Notes: a model not told the origin generated them from the letters alone. A stretch of DNA of 64,000 nucleotides from Sipunculus nudus (GCA_026874595.1 CM049306.1:34054019-34118018), one strand, 5' to 3'; shown: positions 1 through 14,380, numbered from the stretch's first letter. Numbers and translations: made by a program.

Positions 1-199
1 GCGGGATATTCTATGAATAAGTATACGGCAGCGGCCTGACTAGACAGATATAGCTATTATAGACTGGATATTTAGTTCAGTCAAATCGGAACGGTAATGA
101 TATAAACAGGTATTGGTGATAAAAATATAATAATTATTTAAATTTTTCTCCCTTCATCAGACGCTATTTCTAAATATGACATAAATCATCGTGTGTATT

Positions 200-262
<63 letters not shown>
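200..262. repeat. (TA)n microsatellite
   Basis: Nearly pure TA run with two ACA interruptions. Confidence 0.97.
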
Positions 263-3200
263 GAAAGTGTTTGTGAAATTTGTTCGAATATGCAAGGTTA
301 CGTATATGCGAGGTACACCATTTTTATTATAAGGATGCTAATACTACAGGTACAGGTGAGTATATATCAAAGTTCCAATAGTATGCCAGCTAATTCTGAT
401 TCTGTCAGTAATATTATCTCATTAGAACATTTTTTTTCTAAATCGTGGCTAAATTCTTGCTATACATACAGCTTAAAAGGGTTGCGTTTATATCCAATGA
501 ATTGTATTTAGGTCAAAGTCGCCATAATGAATAATTGCACAATGTTATAGGCTAGCTAGTGCTGCAATCTACTGATAATATCGTAAATATTATCACATGT
601 ATTTTGTATGATGCACTTGTGTAATGTCCTTGCATCAAAGTGCTATATTAACATCGCTGGTGGAGATCGTGGGCTACGTAAAAACCGGAAGTTTAGATCG
701 TTGATATAAATCACTGCACGATTAACGTGGATCTTAAGTAACCTTTATCTTAATCACGATGCGAGATCACAGCCAGTCACAACACAGAAAACATGTCCTA
801 AGTTTTCCTCGAAGTCACATTTGGTGATTCTGGAAAAAATAATTTCATAAATGTCGTATTTCTACTTTACGCTTATAAGGGGTAAATTTTGATTTCTCAA
901 TTTAAATTTGGAAAAAAACGGGATACGGGTATTCGAGTTTCTGTTGTATCTTATTGTTGCCGTATATCTGCAAATGTCCATGTCATGGTCCCATCTATAT
1001 AAAAAAAAACTTACGTCATATTTGATCCAAACGTATTATATATACGCTTGTACGAGAATTCATATTCATATTTAGTTGAGTATCCTTTTAACGTTTACTT
1101 TTTAAAACCAGTTTAAGCACTTATAATATCGATATATGAGAACTGTATTGCGATATGCAATATGTGAACCATCGTATCGCGATATATCGATATGTTGGTA
1201 ATATCGCGCAGCCCTAATGAAAATAGGTACACGTATCTTATATTTTTTTATCATTTATTATTGCTTATATTTTTCCTGATAATAGGGTGAAATTGAGCGA
1301 TGTTACGTTCCAAATAGTCTGTACCTGTAGATTTTATCAGATCGTGCATAAAATTAATAAGAGACGCTACAGCATGTAACAATAGACCTCTGGTCCAGAC
1401 AGGTCATCAGGAAATCAGTGCTCTTAACAAATGGCTAGAAAGGAACGTGAGTCGAATGGAAATTTGTCCGTCTGTAACCCTGTTGGTGGCATTTGCAGTG
1501 ATTGTTCGTCCAGCCAGGTTATACAGGGGCAGTGGTTTCAATGTTCCCTTGGCCCGTAGTAATCTTTATCAAGTCCATGTTGAGCTGCCTATAAGCCACG
1601 GGAGTAATTGAATGCGTTAGAGAAGCGAGAGAAGGCAAATTGTCAATCTTTCATGACGTAAATTAGATTAATCAGCGGTAGTTCCGGACCAGAATCCGTC
1701 CTTACCATGACCCCCTCTTCATACAGACGCCGACCCGCCCGCTCCGTCCGTCCAAAGACGCAAGCAATGGTCGGCTTCTGCAATAATATATACCGACCTC
1801 ACGGTCACCAATCCCGCCTGTAGTGACCTCTGCAGGGCTTTCCGTGAACCTGCACGGGGTGATCTTTTCAGATCGGGCCACAGTGTACGTTTGTCTTTAC
1901 TTTTTTGTTTGTTAGGCATCTCTCTGACAAGGAAAGTGACTATATAGCCTTGGTTGGATTAGAGGGATCGAATTTTACCATGGCCAGGTTTACTTGTGGC
2001 ATATTTATAAGGGACCATAAAATGCATATGAACGTTAAAACATGCCTACTAATGAAATTCATATTTTTGTCTTATATGTAGGCATAAAGCCAGAAAAAAA
2101 GCCGAAAATCTGTGACATTTCAGGAATAGGATAACTTAATTTATAAGCCTTATTTTCCAGATGTCACATGAGACAAGAAGGTAAATGTCTTTCAGGTTAT
2201 TTAGGATTTTCGTTTGATAGCCTTAGCAAAATGAAAATGTTGAATCTTTTTTGCTACGTATTTAACATTTGTTAATACCTTTTGAGTTTACAAAATAGCG
2301 ATTTTAATTCAGGTTGACCATAAATTAGAAAAGGCATTATGCACATGACTCTAAACAATTGTCAGTTAGCAAAGGCTACAACCGCAAATCGACAAGATTT
2401 TGCAAGATTAGTTAATAAACTGATCATTTAATTATTCACCGTTATCAACGATAACATTCTACCAGATCTGTTAAACACAATTTGTTAGGATAGAGTGGCC
2501 TCTGTGGGGAAAAATGTACCGGGGAATATAGCTATCGGGAAACATATAAAGAGCCGTAAAAATAGCAAAAATTGGAACAAGTATTTCATACGGGGCCTCG
2601 GAGATGTGCGACCGGTGGCTTACGCTGGTTTTGCTTTGTTCTGTTCCGCCAGTAGGTCTCTTCAACTCAAATATAATCACACAGTTCCACCTTTAAGCTG
2701 ATGAGGGAGCAAAGTCCTATTATGAGACGTAAAGCTTCATAACAAAATCCAACATTTATATTTAGCAACTTTCAGGTTCTTCTTTATCTTGTGGCCAAGT
2801 GACATGGTGTCTGTCATGGGCTGCAGACAGATTTTTTGAATATGTATGACAAATGATTAGCCAATCAGGCTCACTGTTGAACAGATTATAGTTGGTAAAT
2901 CGGTAGTACCAAACTTGGAGACACAAAGTCTCATTGTTCTTGAAAGCAAAAAAAAAAATAATAATGATAATAATAATGATATAGGTATTTAATATAAATT
3001 ATTAATATAGTTATTTTTTATTTGAGCACGGTTTCACAATGTGAACTGACGCAGCCAACCTGTTTCACTTGAAATGAACAAGGACAATCGAACTGAAATA
3101 AACATTGAACACGTGGTAAACTGAGGTGCTCTGCCCTTGGGGCTGTTGATTTCAGTCACTTGGTGCACATTCAGTCTGGAAAAGGTTGTTGCTCAGCTAC

Positions 3201-4180
3201 TGTAGTGTGGGGACTTATTCTAATAAATGTCGATTTAAAAATACCAAGTTAAATTATATGATGGTTCAATTGATTTTGTATGCGTCATACATGAAAAAAA
3301 TAAACAAAAAGTAATGAAGCAATAATAAAATTTAATATTTTTTTTATTCTATGCATGGCTTTCAACAATAAATTAATCGCAAGGTCCAGTTAGAAAATGT
3401 CTCGAGCAGACATAGGATCTATGTCGAGTCTGAAAAAAAAATAAATAAAATAAAACCAAGTATAGTTAGTGGTCAAATCGAGTTTGTTTGCGTCATTTTA
3501 GAAAATAAATTAAACATGTAGCAAGGCCAAAAACATATTTATGTGTTCTACAAAAAAAATTAATGACATGGTCCAGCTTATCAATCTACTGTGCAAATAA
3601 GTCCAGATTAAAGGACTGTCAGAACGTCAAAAAGATTGACTTCCTGCTTGTTGTTATAGATACAAAGCAATTTATTGTTTGTATTTTGCAGTGTATTGGG
3701 TATTTTGGATTTCATGAACATTAAATTAAATTTTCAGAGAATCGTAATATAGGCACTTCGGATATGAATTAAAACAAGCGGTCAGAGACAGGATACCCTT
3801 CCAAAAATCTAGATCAACTGGCTTACTACGGGGGTTAAAAATGGCGTCATAGTTAAAACTTGTTACTTTTTTCACGTTTCTAGGCAATATTGTATATCAT
3901 TTTGTAACGAATACTCTTCGAATTCCATTTAAGCCAAGGCTTTGCAATTATGATGTTAATTTTTTTTAAAACTGAGAAAGCTGTATATGCAGAGGTTATC
4001 TTAAGTGCGTTAGTAATTTTTTTCATTGAAATCGTTTTTAAAGATTAAAGGATGTAAAAGACAAAATAAAACACCAGCCAAATGTTATGCCTCAGGGGCG
4101 TATCCCACTTTCCATGTAATACTGAGGTAAAACATTCGAGACAGTAACACTGTAAAATTTAAGTATAAAAGTAATTAAAT
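263..4180. other. No gene seen; AT-rich non-coding DNA
   Basis: Apart from the hAT-like end at 1115-1217, I see short A-runs, no long open frame and no recognisable protein. 1680-1920 and 2480-2700 are a little richer in GC, with short frames I do not recognise. Confidence 0.6.
1115..1217. repeat. hAT-like terminal remnant (…ATATCGCGCAGCCCTA)
   Basis: A run of TATCGCGATATATCGATAT words ends in CGCGCAGCCCTA. Read inversely this is TAGGGCTGCGCGATATT, the style of terminal repeat seen in hAT-type elements. No matching other end was found nearby. Confidence 0.4.
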
Positions 4181-4205
4181 AAATATATATATATACATAT
4201 ATATA
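4181..4205. repeat. (AT)n microsatellite
   Basis: AT run with one C interruption, followed 115 bp later by a (TA)n(TG)n tract at 4321-4353. Confidence 0.9.
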
Positions 4206-4320
4206 AGTTATGTTTACTTCAAGTTATTCCACTGTACACTTTCATATGCAGACAACAGACTATTCCTCTTGTTTTCAGTCTTATAATGGCTCATTTGATT
4301 GAAATATGCTGATTCTATAT

Positions 4321-4322
4321 TG

Positions 4323-4353
<31 letters not shown>
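4321..4353. repeat. (TA)n(TG)n microsatellite
   Basis: TA repeats pass into about eleven TG units just before a tRNA-like remnant. Confidence 0.92.
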
Positions 4354-4374
4354 AACCGGACAAACAAAAGCGTT

Positions 4375-4470
4375 TCTACTGGCCTTGCTCGGGATGCTTG
4401 CTATATATAAGCGACACGGTAGAACGTCTGACTTGTGTGTTACGGGTTCGAATCCACTTTCTGCCGTGTT
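4375..4470 (+). repeat. tRNA-like SINE remnant
   Basis: GACACGGTAGAACGTCTGAC resembles a decayed A-box/D-arm and GGGTTCGAATCC (4444-4455) a B-box. It follows a (TG)n tract at once. Stem pairing is poor. Confidence 0.55.
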
Positions 4471-7400
4471 TCTATTTTCACCTGTTATATGTTATATATA
4501 TGCTTGCATTCCTCAATTAGAATGCAGATTCTAGTTAAAAGTGCCTTTTTATTTAAATTAGACCTGTGGCCTCGGTTAAAGTTATTCTCACTCCTAGTCG
4601 TACCTTTATCTATTAAAAATAATTACAAGTATATTAGTTTTAAAAATGCAAAGTTTTCTTTTAAAATGGTATAATTGAAAATCGTTTAAACCTGTTTATC
4701 CGTACCATTTCAAATATCAAAGCAAATTTCCTGTGCGTTTGTAAAACATCAAATAAGAAGGGGAAAAATGTTCAATATTATATAAAAAAAAATATTATTA
4801 CCCGTTTGATATATTTTGGTCCAAATTTCCGTAGAACAATTTGATATTTGGTGCGAACTAATTGGTTTTCTTTGTCATGTTTGTCATATGGACCATATAA
4901 TCTAGTTACATCTAATACTAAAAGAATGATATGGGTCAACTATTGTTTTATATATATGGCGACAAGGAAAGAGATGGAATGTGGCGGTTAGTGGAAATTG
5001 AACCTTACGTCACTCAGATCAGAGATGCCAGTAAATGAGGTAAATGAATTAAAATATTAAGCCCGACATTTGCTTTTTTAGAAAATAAAAATGCAAAGGA
5101 ACATTTATTTTAGTGAGTAGTTAAAAAAATTCAATTACCGGCAGTTTTGTACCTAAGCTAAAGAGATCACACTGACAGACAATAGATATAAGGACATTCA
5201 AGTTTCATTATAATAGTCTATGCACTGCTACACTTAAACTTAATCTCCATTAATAAGACAGTGACGATGAAAAATGAGAGTGAACTATCACAGTTACACA
5301 GGGGGGAAAGGATAATGACAGTGAACTAATGCAGTTAAATAGGGTGTGACTAATTAACAAATTAATCACAAAAGACAGGCGCTAAAAGGGTCCTTAACAT
5401 GCCCGAGGCAATTTGACAAATTTCTTGGCTGCACTGATTTTCTAACATGAGTATTGAATCATTAACGTCATCATTTACAAATTAGCAAAATGAGACAGGT
5501 TCTCCACCAAGTGCCAGGCGTTAAACTGCGCTTTCATTTGTTTTAGTTTCGATGCTTTCAGGCTGGTTCATTAGATGTTGTGTTGGATTCATTAAAGAAT
5601 TAAGAATCTGACACCCCGAAAACGTGACGAAAAAAAATGCTTTAAACATGTGATATACCAAACGCTTCAGCCTAAACATCGATATATATATATACGCTGG
5701 TGCTTTTGATAATAATAATAATAATAATAATAATATTAAAAATAATAATAATGTAAGGCTAAAAAGAAGAATAAGTGCAAATCCTCATAAGGAAAATGGA
5801 ACCTGCTCGCGTTAATGATTTTTTTTTGTATGCTGTACCCATATCTATTCCTGGATACCGTTCTGTTTCTTTTTCTATCCATATTTGTTTTTTTTTCTGT
5901 AACATCTGGAAAAATTAAAAGAATTTATTTATTGAGATTACCACTTTCTCATATGAAATAATTCAAACAAATGCCAACATGTTTTGTCAAATGTAGTAAC
6001 AAATAAAAGTTTTGTATTTAAGCAAACAGTTAATATCTGAGCCTAAAACGGATAAACGTAGACCGTGCGTAGAGACATACCCTATATGTATGTTCTCCAT
6101 GTCTGTCCAGTCTAAGTATACACGGGCAGTAGACGGTGAAACCAATTTATCAGACGCATCAAATACCTTAATGTTCGTCTATAAAGGGTTAAAGGTGAAA
6201 TAGAGACCATATTTCATCTTCCAATGAAAAACAGCGGACCAATTGCAAAAGATTTTACTGATGAGTATTTAATGGCGCTTGGGCCGTCTTGGGTTTGATT
6301 TTTTTTAAAGATGTCTCTTATGCCATAAGTCAACAAAGCTGTTAAGCAGAACATACCACCTGGGAGTAAACATGTAAAAAAAACTCACAAATAGATGGTT
6401 GACCTTAGACGGGCTCACGGGGGACTGTTGTATGATATTAAGGAATGGAATAAAACATTGTACATTGAGGGACAGATCAACTCGTCACTTGACCTTTTAT
6501 GTAAGTGGTTTTGCTGCCAATTTAATGTCACCACATAGACTCGGCTAAATCAACCCCAGCCGTTAAAATGAACTTGTGATTACCGTTAGCAGACGGGACA
6601 GAAATTTCGATGAAAGGTCTTTAGGAGGATTCGGCATGAATCCTTTGGGTGATGAGCTTGAAGTGTTCAGGAGTCTTAAATAATTGTTTGAAAGATGATG
6701 ATTGGCCTGTAACGTCATCGATCAATGCTACATTGACACACCACTCAAGTTTGGTAATTTAGCTCATTTTACAAATGTCTCTCAGACGTTAGCCCTGTCA
6801 AACAGCCCCTGTGGAAGTCCATCTTCAGGTTGAAGCATGGGACCCCTGTGTAGCAATTACAGATTACCCCCGCTCAAGTTTACCCCTCTTCCCTGTAACT
6901 GAAATTTGATTTGGGATAACCCCTCAAAAAGTTGTTTATTTATGCTTATTAGTGTAACATTCCTAAATTTCTTCTATATTCTTAAAGAACCATTCTCTAG
7001 TTGCAGAATAAAACAGCTGTACCCATCATGTGCGTGTTCTTTAAATCTAATTCAGTTCATATCCTCTAGTAAACATTGTATCTGAAATATTAGTGTACAA
7101 AGTGTTTGCTTACGGTTCTTAGAATTTCTTTGTTCTGGATTTTTTTAATAAGGTTGCACTTTTGTGTATTTTATATTCTCATGTATATTAACCTGGAATG
7201 GGGTGTAACCCAAAGTCTTTACACCGGTATAAACCTGAGCTCTGGGAGGACGCTAGTGTTTCAGGAGTCATTTCCCCTGACACAGTGTCTCATATTGCAA
7301 AATGACTTGATTTATTATGTTTCAACCTCAAGGGTAAGGGACTTTTCCATATACAGCTGACATCAGTCAATGGGCATTTATCATTTAAAACTAGGGTTAA

Positions 7401-9640
7401 CCTAAGGACAGGCTTCAGTGGCACTGCAGTAGTCCCTTGCAGGCATCATGCATGTTTAACAAAGTAAAGTAAATTGACTTAATTTGACTCACATGTAGAT
7501 GTGTCATTGAAAATCCCGTCATAAAAGGACTTACGCAAATGAAATCTAATGGGGGTAATCTGGTTGAAACTATCGCACTATAATTCCACCATTTTTCTTT
7601 CCTTCAACTTGACCTACGGATCTCTTAAGGCGGTCATATGTGTATCAAACTACAATGAAAAAATCCATGTGTCATTTCGGAGCCCTATCAATTGCAGGCT
7701 GATTGCACTCTCAAGATATTAGAGGATTGACCTACTCCCTATCTTGCGTTTTCTCGTTTATTCAATAATTTTGATACTAATTATACTAATTGATATGGCA
7801 AAATCACGTATAAGAGGTTAAACGGCACAGTTGAATTCCATGAGTGGACTCGATTTTTCAAAGACACCATGGTTTCTTATTTCCCTACTGTTTAGTTTGA
7901 TAATGATTGGAAATCCTGAATAAATTGAAGCTTGAAGAAATTAAAAAAAAATAATGATAATACATTATCTTTTCAACAATCCCCAGGTTTAATTCATAGC
8001 CCGTGCAGCTATATCAATGCTTATAAAAATTCAGCTCTCTGTTCAATAATAAAACATTGGCTGCCTTTGTTTCCAGCTCTTCTTAATTCAACATACTTGA
8101 GTTACAGGAAGAAACATTTTGTTTTGGCCAAGGGAACATTAGGAACTCAGCTGCAGTTACTGTCACACTGTATGTTTACCTAAACACGTTTTTGCCTGAA
8201 TATTTCATATTCCAAGAATTAGTCAGTATTTATAAGAAGAAAATATTATACAAAGCAAATAAACAGCCACATTCCAATGAAAACTTGTAAAGCGAGAAGG
8301 GAGGAAATGATTATATTAAAAAGATGTTTAGATATGCCATAGAAATCAATATTGATTTAGACAGAAGAGACTAAGGTATAGGAAGGGAAAATGCACCTGC
8401 ATGGAGAGGATAACTAATTCAAAAGTAGTATTTTTTTATTGTTTTGTTAATTGTCCCGGTTTGATCACGGTCCATATGGTGATAAATAATTTAAAAGCAG
8501 CAATGGACCCGAAAATAACCAACAGCGCAATATCATTTTTCAGTGTCATACAACATATAATATTAAAAAAGGTAACTGATAGGTAACTGACAAACGGGTC
8601 ACATAAATATGGCAAGTCACGCGACATTTTACTTATTACAGCTAATATGAATTTGAGGCATTTACCTAAAGATCGTCCTATACTAATTACTTACCACGCG
8701 GTATAATATACTAGTAATAAATCTGAACTTATACACATGGATACATATTTAAAAATATTAGGTAGGTTTAAACGAACCTTTCCATATCTTTTTGTTGAGA
8801 GAAATTATAGTATTTAGTGCTGATGGTCTCATCTGTGGTTAACTTCGTGTACAACCATTTCATATTCATCAATGATCAAAAACCTAAAAACATAAGACCT
8901 CTAAGAGTTGATCATAAGTGAAAGATGAAGATTTCGCGTGAAAATTTTAGCTTAAAATGCGTCCTCAAGTTTTTTTTTAAGAATTCGGTGCCAAGTCCTT
9001 GACCTCATAATCAATAGGGTTCTTTGATGTGTCAGTCGTTGGTGAAATTTTAATGGTTTGCTTGAAGAGTTTCTTCCTTTGTTAGCATGTGAGATGTTTG
9101 TTGACAAATTTAAGGTTTTGGTCAAATAGTATGGCTAAAAATGCGACCAAAAGCAAATAATTGAATTTGGGCCGGTGTCACCAGAGAACTATGACTTTGG
9201 TAATGTGTTGCATATACTAGTAGAGAGTATAAACAGATGCTTGTTTTGTTATTTATTGTGCATTGATATGGAGTATCATGTTTAGCGTGAGACAGTTAGT
9301 TAAAGGACAAACGTGTCTCGTTAGATGTAAATTTCAGGGGAGTATAGTTGTTAGAGAGCACACGTGTCTCTTCTGATGGTAATTTCAGTACAGTTTATTT
9401 AGACCATGCCGCCTCTGTTTTGGTGATCACTAGTGTTTGTTGTAGATTTCAAAGGAAGTGCACCTGTGTAAGTAAGATTTTCTCACAAAATTCTCATAAG
9501 TTATTATGTTTCATGTATGGGTAAACTCTAAACCAGGTTAAGATATTTAATATTTCGTAGTAAACTCAAAAATGAAAACAAACTCTATTATTCAAACTAT
9601 TAATATATTTCATTTTCAATAAATAAATATTATTTATCCG
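4470..9640. other. No gene seen; non-coding DNA
   Basis: Holds the AAT tract at 5709-5752 and otherwise looks unique. The composition around 6400-7700 is more balanced and could contain conserved regulatory DNA, but nothing in the sequence alone proves it. Confidence 0.55.
5709..5752. repeat. (AAT)n microsatellite
   Basis: AAT/ATA trinucleotide run with one interruption. Confidence 0.93.
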
Positions 9641-9642
9641 AA

Positions 9643-9690
9643 TATAAGGGGGGACCCCCATCACCCCTTGTATTGACGCCCCTGTCTTTG
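9643..9690 (+). repeat. SINE tail remnant
   Basis: CCCCCATCACCCCTTGTATT then GACGCCCCTGT matches the tail of the SINE at 49225-49415. The tRNA-like head is absent. Confidence 0.55.
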
Positions 9691-10546
9691 CTTCATTTTG
9701 ATTCAACTGTTAGTGGTCAGCTGAATGAGTTTCGCTTGGCCTTGTAGGATGATCTATCTCTCGTGCCCAAAATCACTGTGACATATAAGCTCCAGTAAAA
9801 TCGTCTTTTAACACACTCTGATGTGGCAATTATTCTACATTAACCTATAGTCGCCCTTGAGCGCACGGTGATTGGAGACATCAACGTAGCTTGGTAGGGG
9901 TTGCCTGTGTTAATGACCTGTCGGAACTGCTTATACCAGTATGTACCACCAGTCTCTAGCAACACTCCCTGAAAGCCTGTCAACAAAATTTTGTTAATCC
10001 GTTCTCAGCCTTTTCAGTTATGTTTTTTGCTTCTCTCATATTAACCCTTCATAAATCACCGTGTTTGCCTAGCTGTAAATTGGTCTCACATTACGCCTTT
10101 CAATCTATCATTTTTTTCCTCTAAAAAAAGGCGTTGGATATTGTGTTCCAACAGCATTTATTAAACAGGTTGGTGTAGTTATTAGCAGGTTAAACGCAAT
10201 TTATAGGCTTGCCTGAAATTCTGGTGTTAAATTTTAATTTAAAAGAGACAACTGTTTGTTTTTTGCTACATTTAAAACACCACACGTCCATTATGGATTT
10301 GGCAATGAATGGCAGAACAATTGGATCCCGACGTTGCAGCATCTTATTCTTGAATCTTATTATAATAGATTGTGACATATTATAAAAATATTACAAATCG
10401 TGGGCACAGTTGCAATCCATCAACAGAAGCACCTCTAATTTGTATTCTATTTTAAACACTCTAAATTCTTAAATATTTCAGTTTTATAAAAAAAATAACA
10501 GCATATGATAGGCTAAAATTTTTGTTTAATTCAATGACGCAGTACA

Positions 10547-10611
<65 letters not shown>

Positions 10612-11398
10612 TAAATGTTCTCTGTACGAGATGTATGAATTAATGAAAGATTATTCATTAAGATATGACACTGGAGGTACATGATGTATAAATATATCTC
10701 CATGAAATCATAAACTGATAAGGGGAAATATCCTAAAATATGAGGTGAACAAATTCCCCTGTCCAACACTCAGAAACAAACACTGAAAATGTCCAACATT
10801 AATGGAGAATTCAATACTAAAAAATCTATTTCTAATTAATTTAAATATGACATATCAGTTTTGCAATATTTTAAACACCATAAGTCTATTATGGTCAGAA
10901 AAATATATTAAAGGTGAACTGTAACGATTTATTCGCTCACTGGATTCAGCATGAAAGTTATCCCAGTAAGCCAAAATTATAGTTTATTACAGAGAAGGTA
11001 ACAATTAGGGTAAAAAAATAGCCCTAGGTATATGAGCCATGCTATGACACCGTACGGCGGCACCATTAAGGGTTTCACGTCTGGTGATTACGTCATAGTT
11101 ACCTAACAAACAAAACACGTGTCTTCGTCAGTGTCTCGTCTGAGATTTCACTCCTCTGCCTATTATCACATTAAAGATCCGCTCTTCTTGTTCTTTTTAT
11201 TTATTAAATTACTGTGACTGTTTGTACTTTATTTATATTATTATTAGTAAATAATACCGATAGAAACATTAATTAAAATAAAATAATTATCATATAGCCT
11301 ATTTGATAAACGACGGGGACGACTGTTTGATTGAGGGAACATATATATAGGCCTTGGCCTGCATGCAAAGGATTATACTTCCAGCTTATAAGCCCTAC
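9690..11398. other. No gene seen; non-coding DNA
   Basis: Only the (TA)n tract at 10550-10611 stands out. Short frames lack recognisable motifs. Confidence 0.6.
10550..10611. repeat. (TA)n microsatellite
   Basis: About 30 uninterrupted TA units. Confidence 0.97.
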
Positions 11399-11588
11399 TG
11401 TTACAGGTGCTCTTTTTACATTTTGAACTCTCGTTGTCATGTGAGCCTTGAGTTTTCACGCCGGGTTGTGGGTCAAGTGATGAGCCTGGTGTGTGGAGAT
11501 ACACAGCGCTGTTCTTTCTAGAGAATTCCTGAAACGCGTGTTTACTGTTGAGAAGGGTCCTTATAGACTGTTCGAGAAGTGGAAAATT
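11399..11588 (+). repeat. Truncated LTR fragment of the Gmr1-like family
   Basis: It starts TGTTACAGGTGCTC and shares several blocks with the other LTRs: GAACTCTCGTTGTCATG, CCTGAAACGCGTGTTTACTG and CTGTTCGAGAAGTGGAAAAT. Similarity ends before the TATA region, so about three quarters of the LTR is missing. Confidence 0.82.
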
Positions 11589-12592
11589 TAGATTTTATAA
11601 GGGAATCTTCCTTCCTCTTTTAAATTTGCTGGGTTATAACGCACAAATATTATAGATACAGATAGTTTCTTAAATATGAGGTTAGTCACTTTATTAATAT
11701 TAAATATGTATGTTGGTCATCCTGTTGGAAGAATTTTAGCAATATATGATACTGAATATCATGTATATTTCCTTACCTTTAACCCTAATCAGCAACTGTG
11801 ATAAGTAAAAGACTTTCAGTATAATTGTTTCACAGAAAGATTGTGATTCTTATTGTACCAAGATATTGTCTAACATTTTTTAAATACATTCAGGAAAATT
11901 GTCAGAAATATAGACATTTTGAGGAATTTGTTGAAAAGAACAATGGTGGTATTTTGTCCAGTCATCTTAAAATAAAGGACTATTTCTGTATGTTTAGGCC
12001 TGACAGGTCCTAATTAAATATTATAAACATTGAACCAGGGATTTTCTTTTAAATAATTTCGTATAACTTTTTTTAATCACAGAAAGACATTGATATTAAT
12101 GGGGTCAGTGAGGATTTTATTGATCAAATATTAACAGGCATATATTTTACATTGATTGAATTATAAGGATTATACTTGTTGAGCGATAACTGTATGTATT
12201 GGAAGCAGGAGTGCTTACTCTATATATAGATTTATGGATACATAATTAGAAAATTAGACCAGTCATCAGATTAATTTAAATATTTTTTTATTACATTGTA
12301 TAAGAGGAGATTGATATGAATTGGGGCAATGTATTGTGGAAATATATAGGTAAATTATAATATTAAACATGCAAGTTGTTCATTGGGGTAGAACAATGTT
12401 GATAAGTATTAAGCATTATATATGTTTAGTTACTAGAGTTAACTTTTATTTTATATATTTATTTATTTATCTTTCAAACTTTAGTTTTGTAGTATTATTT
12501 ATTTAGGTTTTTGGGTGTGTTGGCATCAAAAGAAGACATCTGAGGTGATATGAGTCTATTTATTCTGTTAATTAATATCAAGGATGTCTTGA
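11589..12592. other. No gene seen; AT-rich region before the tandem array
   Basis: A LINE ORF1 would be expected hereabouts if the element were complete. The one 62-codon frame (11825-12013) shows no coiled coil, RNA-binding or zinc-knuckle pattern. Confidence 0.55.
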
Positions 12593-12998
12593 TGGTAAAA
12601 ATTATAAACATGTCTTGAGGTGTAACACAGAGAGAGTTACCTATTTTGTTAGAGTCTAGATGGTAAAAATTATAAACATGTCTTGAGGTGTAACACACAG
12701 AGAGTTACCTATTTTGTAAGAGTCTAGATGGTAAAAATTATAAACATGTCTTGAGGTGTAACACACAGAGAGTTACCTATTTTGTAAGGGTCTAGATGGT
12801 AAAAATTATAAACATGTCTTGAGGTGTAACACACAGAGAGTTACCTATTTTGTTTGAGTCTAGATGGTAAAAATTATAAACATGTCTTGAGGTGTAACAC
12901 ACAGAGAGTTACCTATTTTTTAAAAGTCTAGATGGTAAAAATTATAAACATGTCTGGAGATATAACACACAGAGAGTTGCCCATTTTGAAAAAGTAAA
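12593..12998. repeat. 68-bp tandem repeat, six copies
   Basis: Units starting TGGTAAAAATTATAAACATG begin at 12593, 12661, 12729, 12797, 12865 and 12933, each exactly 68 bp apart. The first five differ by only a few bases; the sixth is more diverged and fades near 12998. No length change in any unit suggests recent homogenisation. It lies about 620 bp upstream of the LINE endonuclease frame, same region, and might be its 5' untranslated monomers. Confidence 0.95.
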
Positions 12999-13618
12999 TG
13001 TTTTTTTAATGAAATAGGCAATTTGATACATATTAATATCATAGAAATATATGGATATATGAATTTGTTAAGGGGAAAACAATCACCTAACTAATACTAA
13101 AGCTGTCAATCAAATGAAATCAAATAATAATGGTTATATATGAATTAGAATCAAGATATTTATACACCAGGAAAAGCCAGATAAATTAATTTGTAAATTT
13201 GAGATTAGTTATAAAAAATAATAATTTAAAACAAAGTCAGCATACTAGAAGAAAGAAAATATTGACTAAGATAAAAATTAAATTTGGGTTAGTTGTTAAA
13301 AAAAAAATAAATATCAGAAAGGGGCAAGCCTGTCAGAAGTCCTTTTGCTGACATGACGATGAATAGACCAAGATGATTCATGTAATCTTTAGCTTACTAA
13401 GCTTAGTACAAGGAAGTAAACTAAAGGCTACAACTTGTTGGGCTTATTTCAGAAAAAAACATAAGGTTAAAATGTTACAAGGATACTTAAACCAACAAGA
13501 TTACTTTTTTAATTAGTTTATTTTTCCAAATGCACAAGAAAAAAAAAAATATTAATATACAATCTCAAAACACTTGTTTATCTCCCAGTAAAGTATTTAT
13601 GGTTAAAGAGTAATATTT

Positions 13619-14380
13619 GTGTTATTTGTGTCATTCAGATTAATAAGCTTAAATGTTAGGGGGTTAGGTAACCCCAAAAAGAGAAGATCTGTATTTAGAT
13701 GGGCCAAATTGCAAGGGGCTGATATACTATTCTTACAGGAAATACATGGAACTACAGAAATAGAGAATCAGCGGAGTAATGAATGGAATGGGAAAGCTTT
13801 TTATAGTCATGTAAACTCATCTAGTAGAGGATGTGCTATTTTCATTAAAAAGAATTTAGAAATAGAAGACGAGTTAAAGGTACACAGTTCTCAAGATGGA
13901 AGGATTCTAATAATTGGATTAAAAATAAAGGGAATAGAATATAAGTTAATAAACATTTATGCAACAAATTTGACAAATGAACAAAATAGATTTTACATTA
14001 GATTCTATAACTTAATACACCAGCATATAGAAAATACAGACAATGTCTTAGAAAGAGGAGATTTTAATTTAGTTTTTTATGGGATTTTGGATAAAAAAGG
14101 AGGAACAAAAGATATTAAGAAAACAGTGATAGAAAACTTTAAAAAAAATAGATTATTTATCATTAACTGATATTTTTTAGAATCAAATACCCGTCAAAGA
14201 AACGTTATACATGGAGACAAAAGAATGGTAACATTTGCTCTAGATTAGATTATTGGTGGATTTCACAAACGTTACAAGATACAGTTAAAGATACATATAT
14301 TGAACCATACATTCATTTAGATCATTGCGCAGTAATTTTGGATTTGGAACACACATCAGATAAAGAAAAAAAGGGTTAAG
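13619..14380 (+). pseudogene. LINE apurinic-type endonuclease domain, frameshifted
   Basis: The enzyme nicks target DNA for target-primed reverse transcription. The open part (13619-14170, 183 codons) shows SLNVRGLGNPKKR, ILFLQEIHG (catalytic Glu), INIYATN and GDFNLVF (catalytic Asp/Asn). The frame breaks in the T-run near 14171-14178. It continues in another frame as YTWRQKNGN, SRLDYWWIS and LDHCAVIL, the expected last blocks including the Asp-His pair. So the full domain is present with one frameshift. The start codon at 13619 is only the first in the open frame. Confidence 0.88.

Noticed and set aside
191-511. 106-codon plus-strand frame starting with Ile-Tyr repeats
   Set aside because: The N-terminal half is a (TA)n microsatellite and the rest has no recognisable motif.
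12593-12998. CRISPR-like array
   Set aside because: The repeats are contiguous 68-bp units with no unique spacers, in a eukaryotic context.
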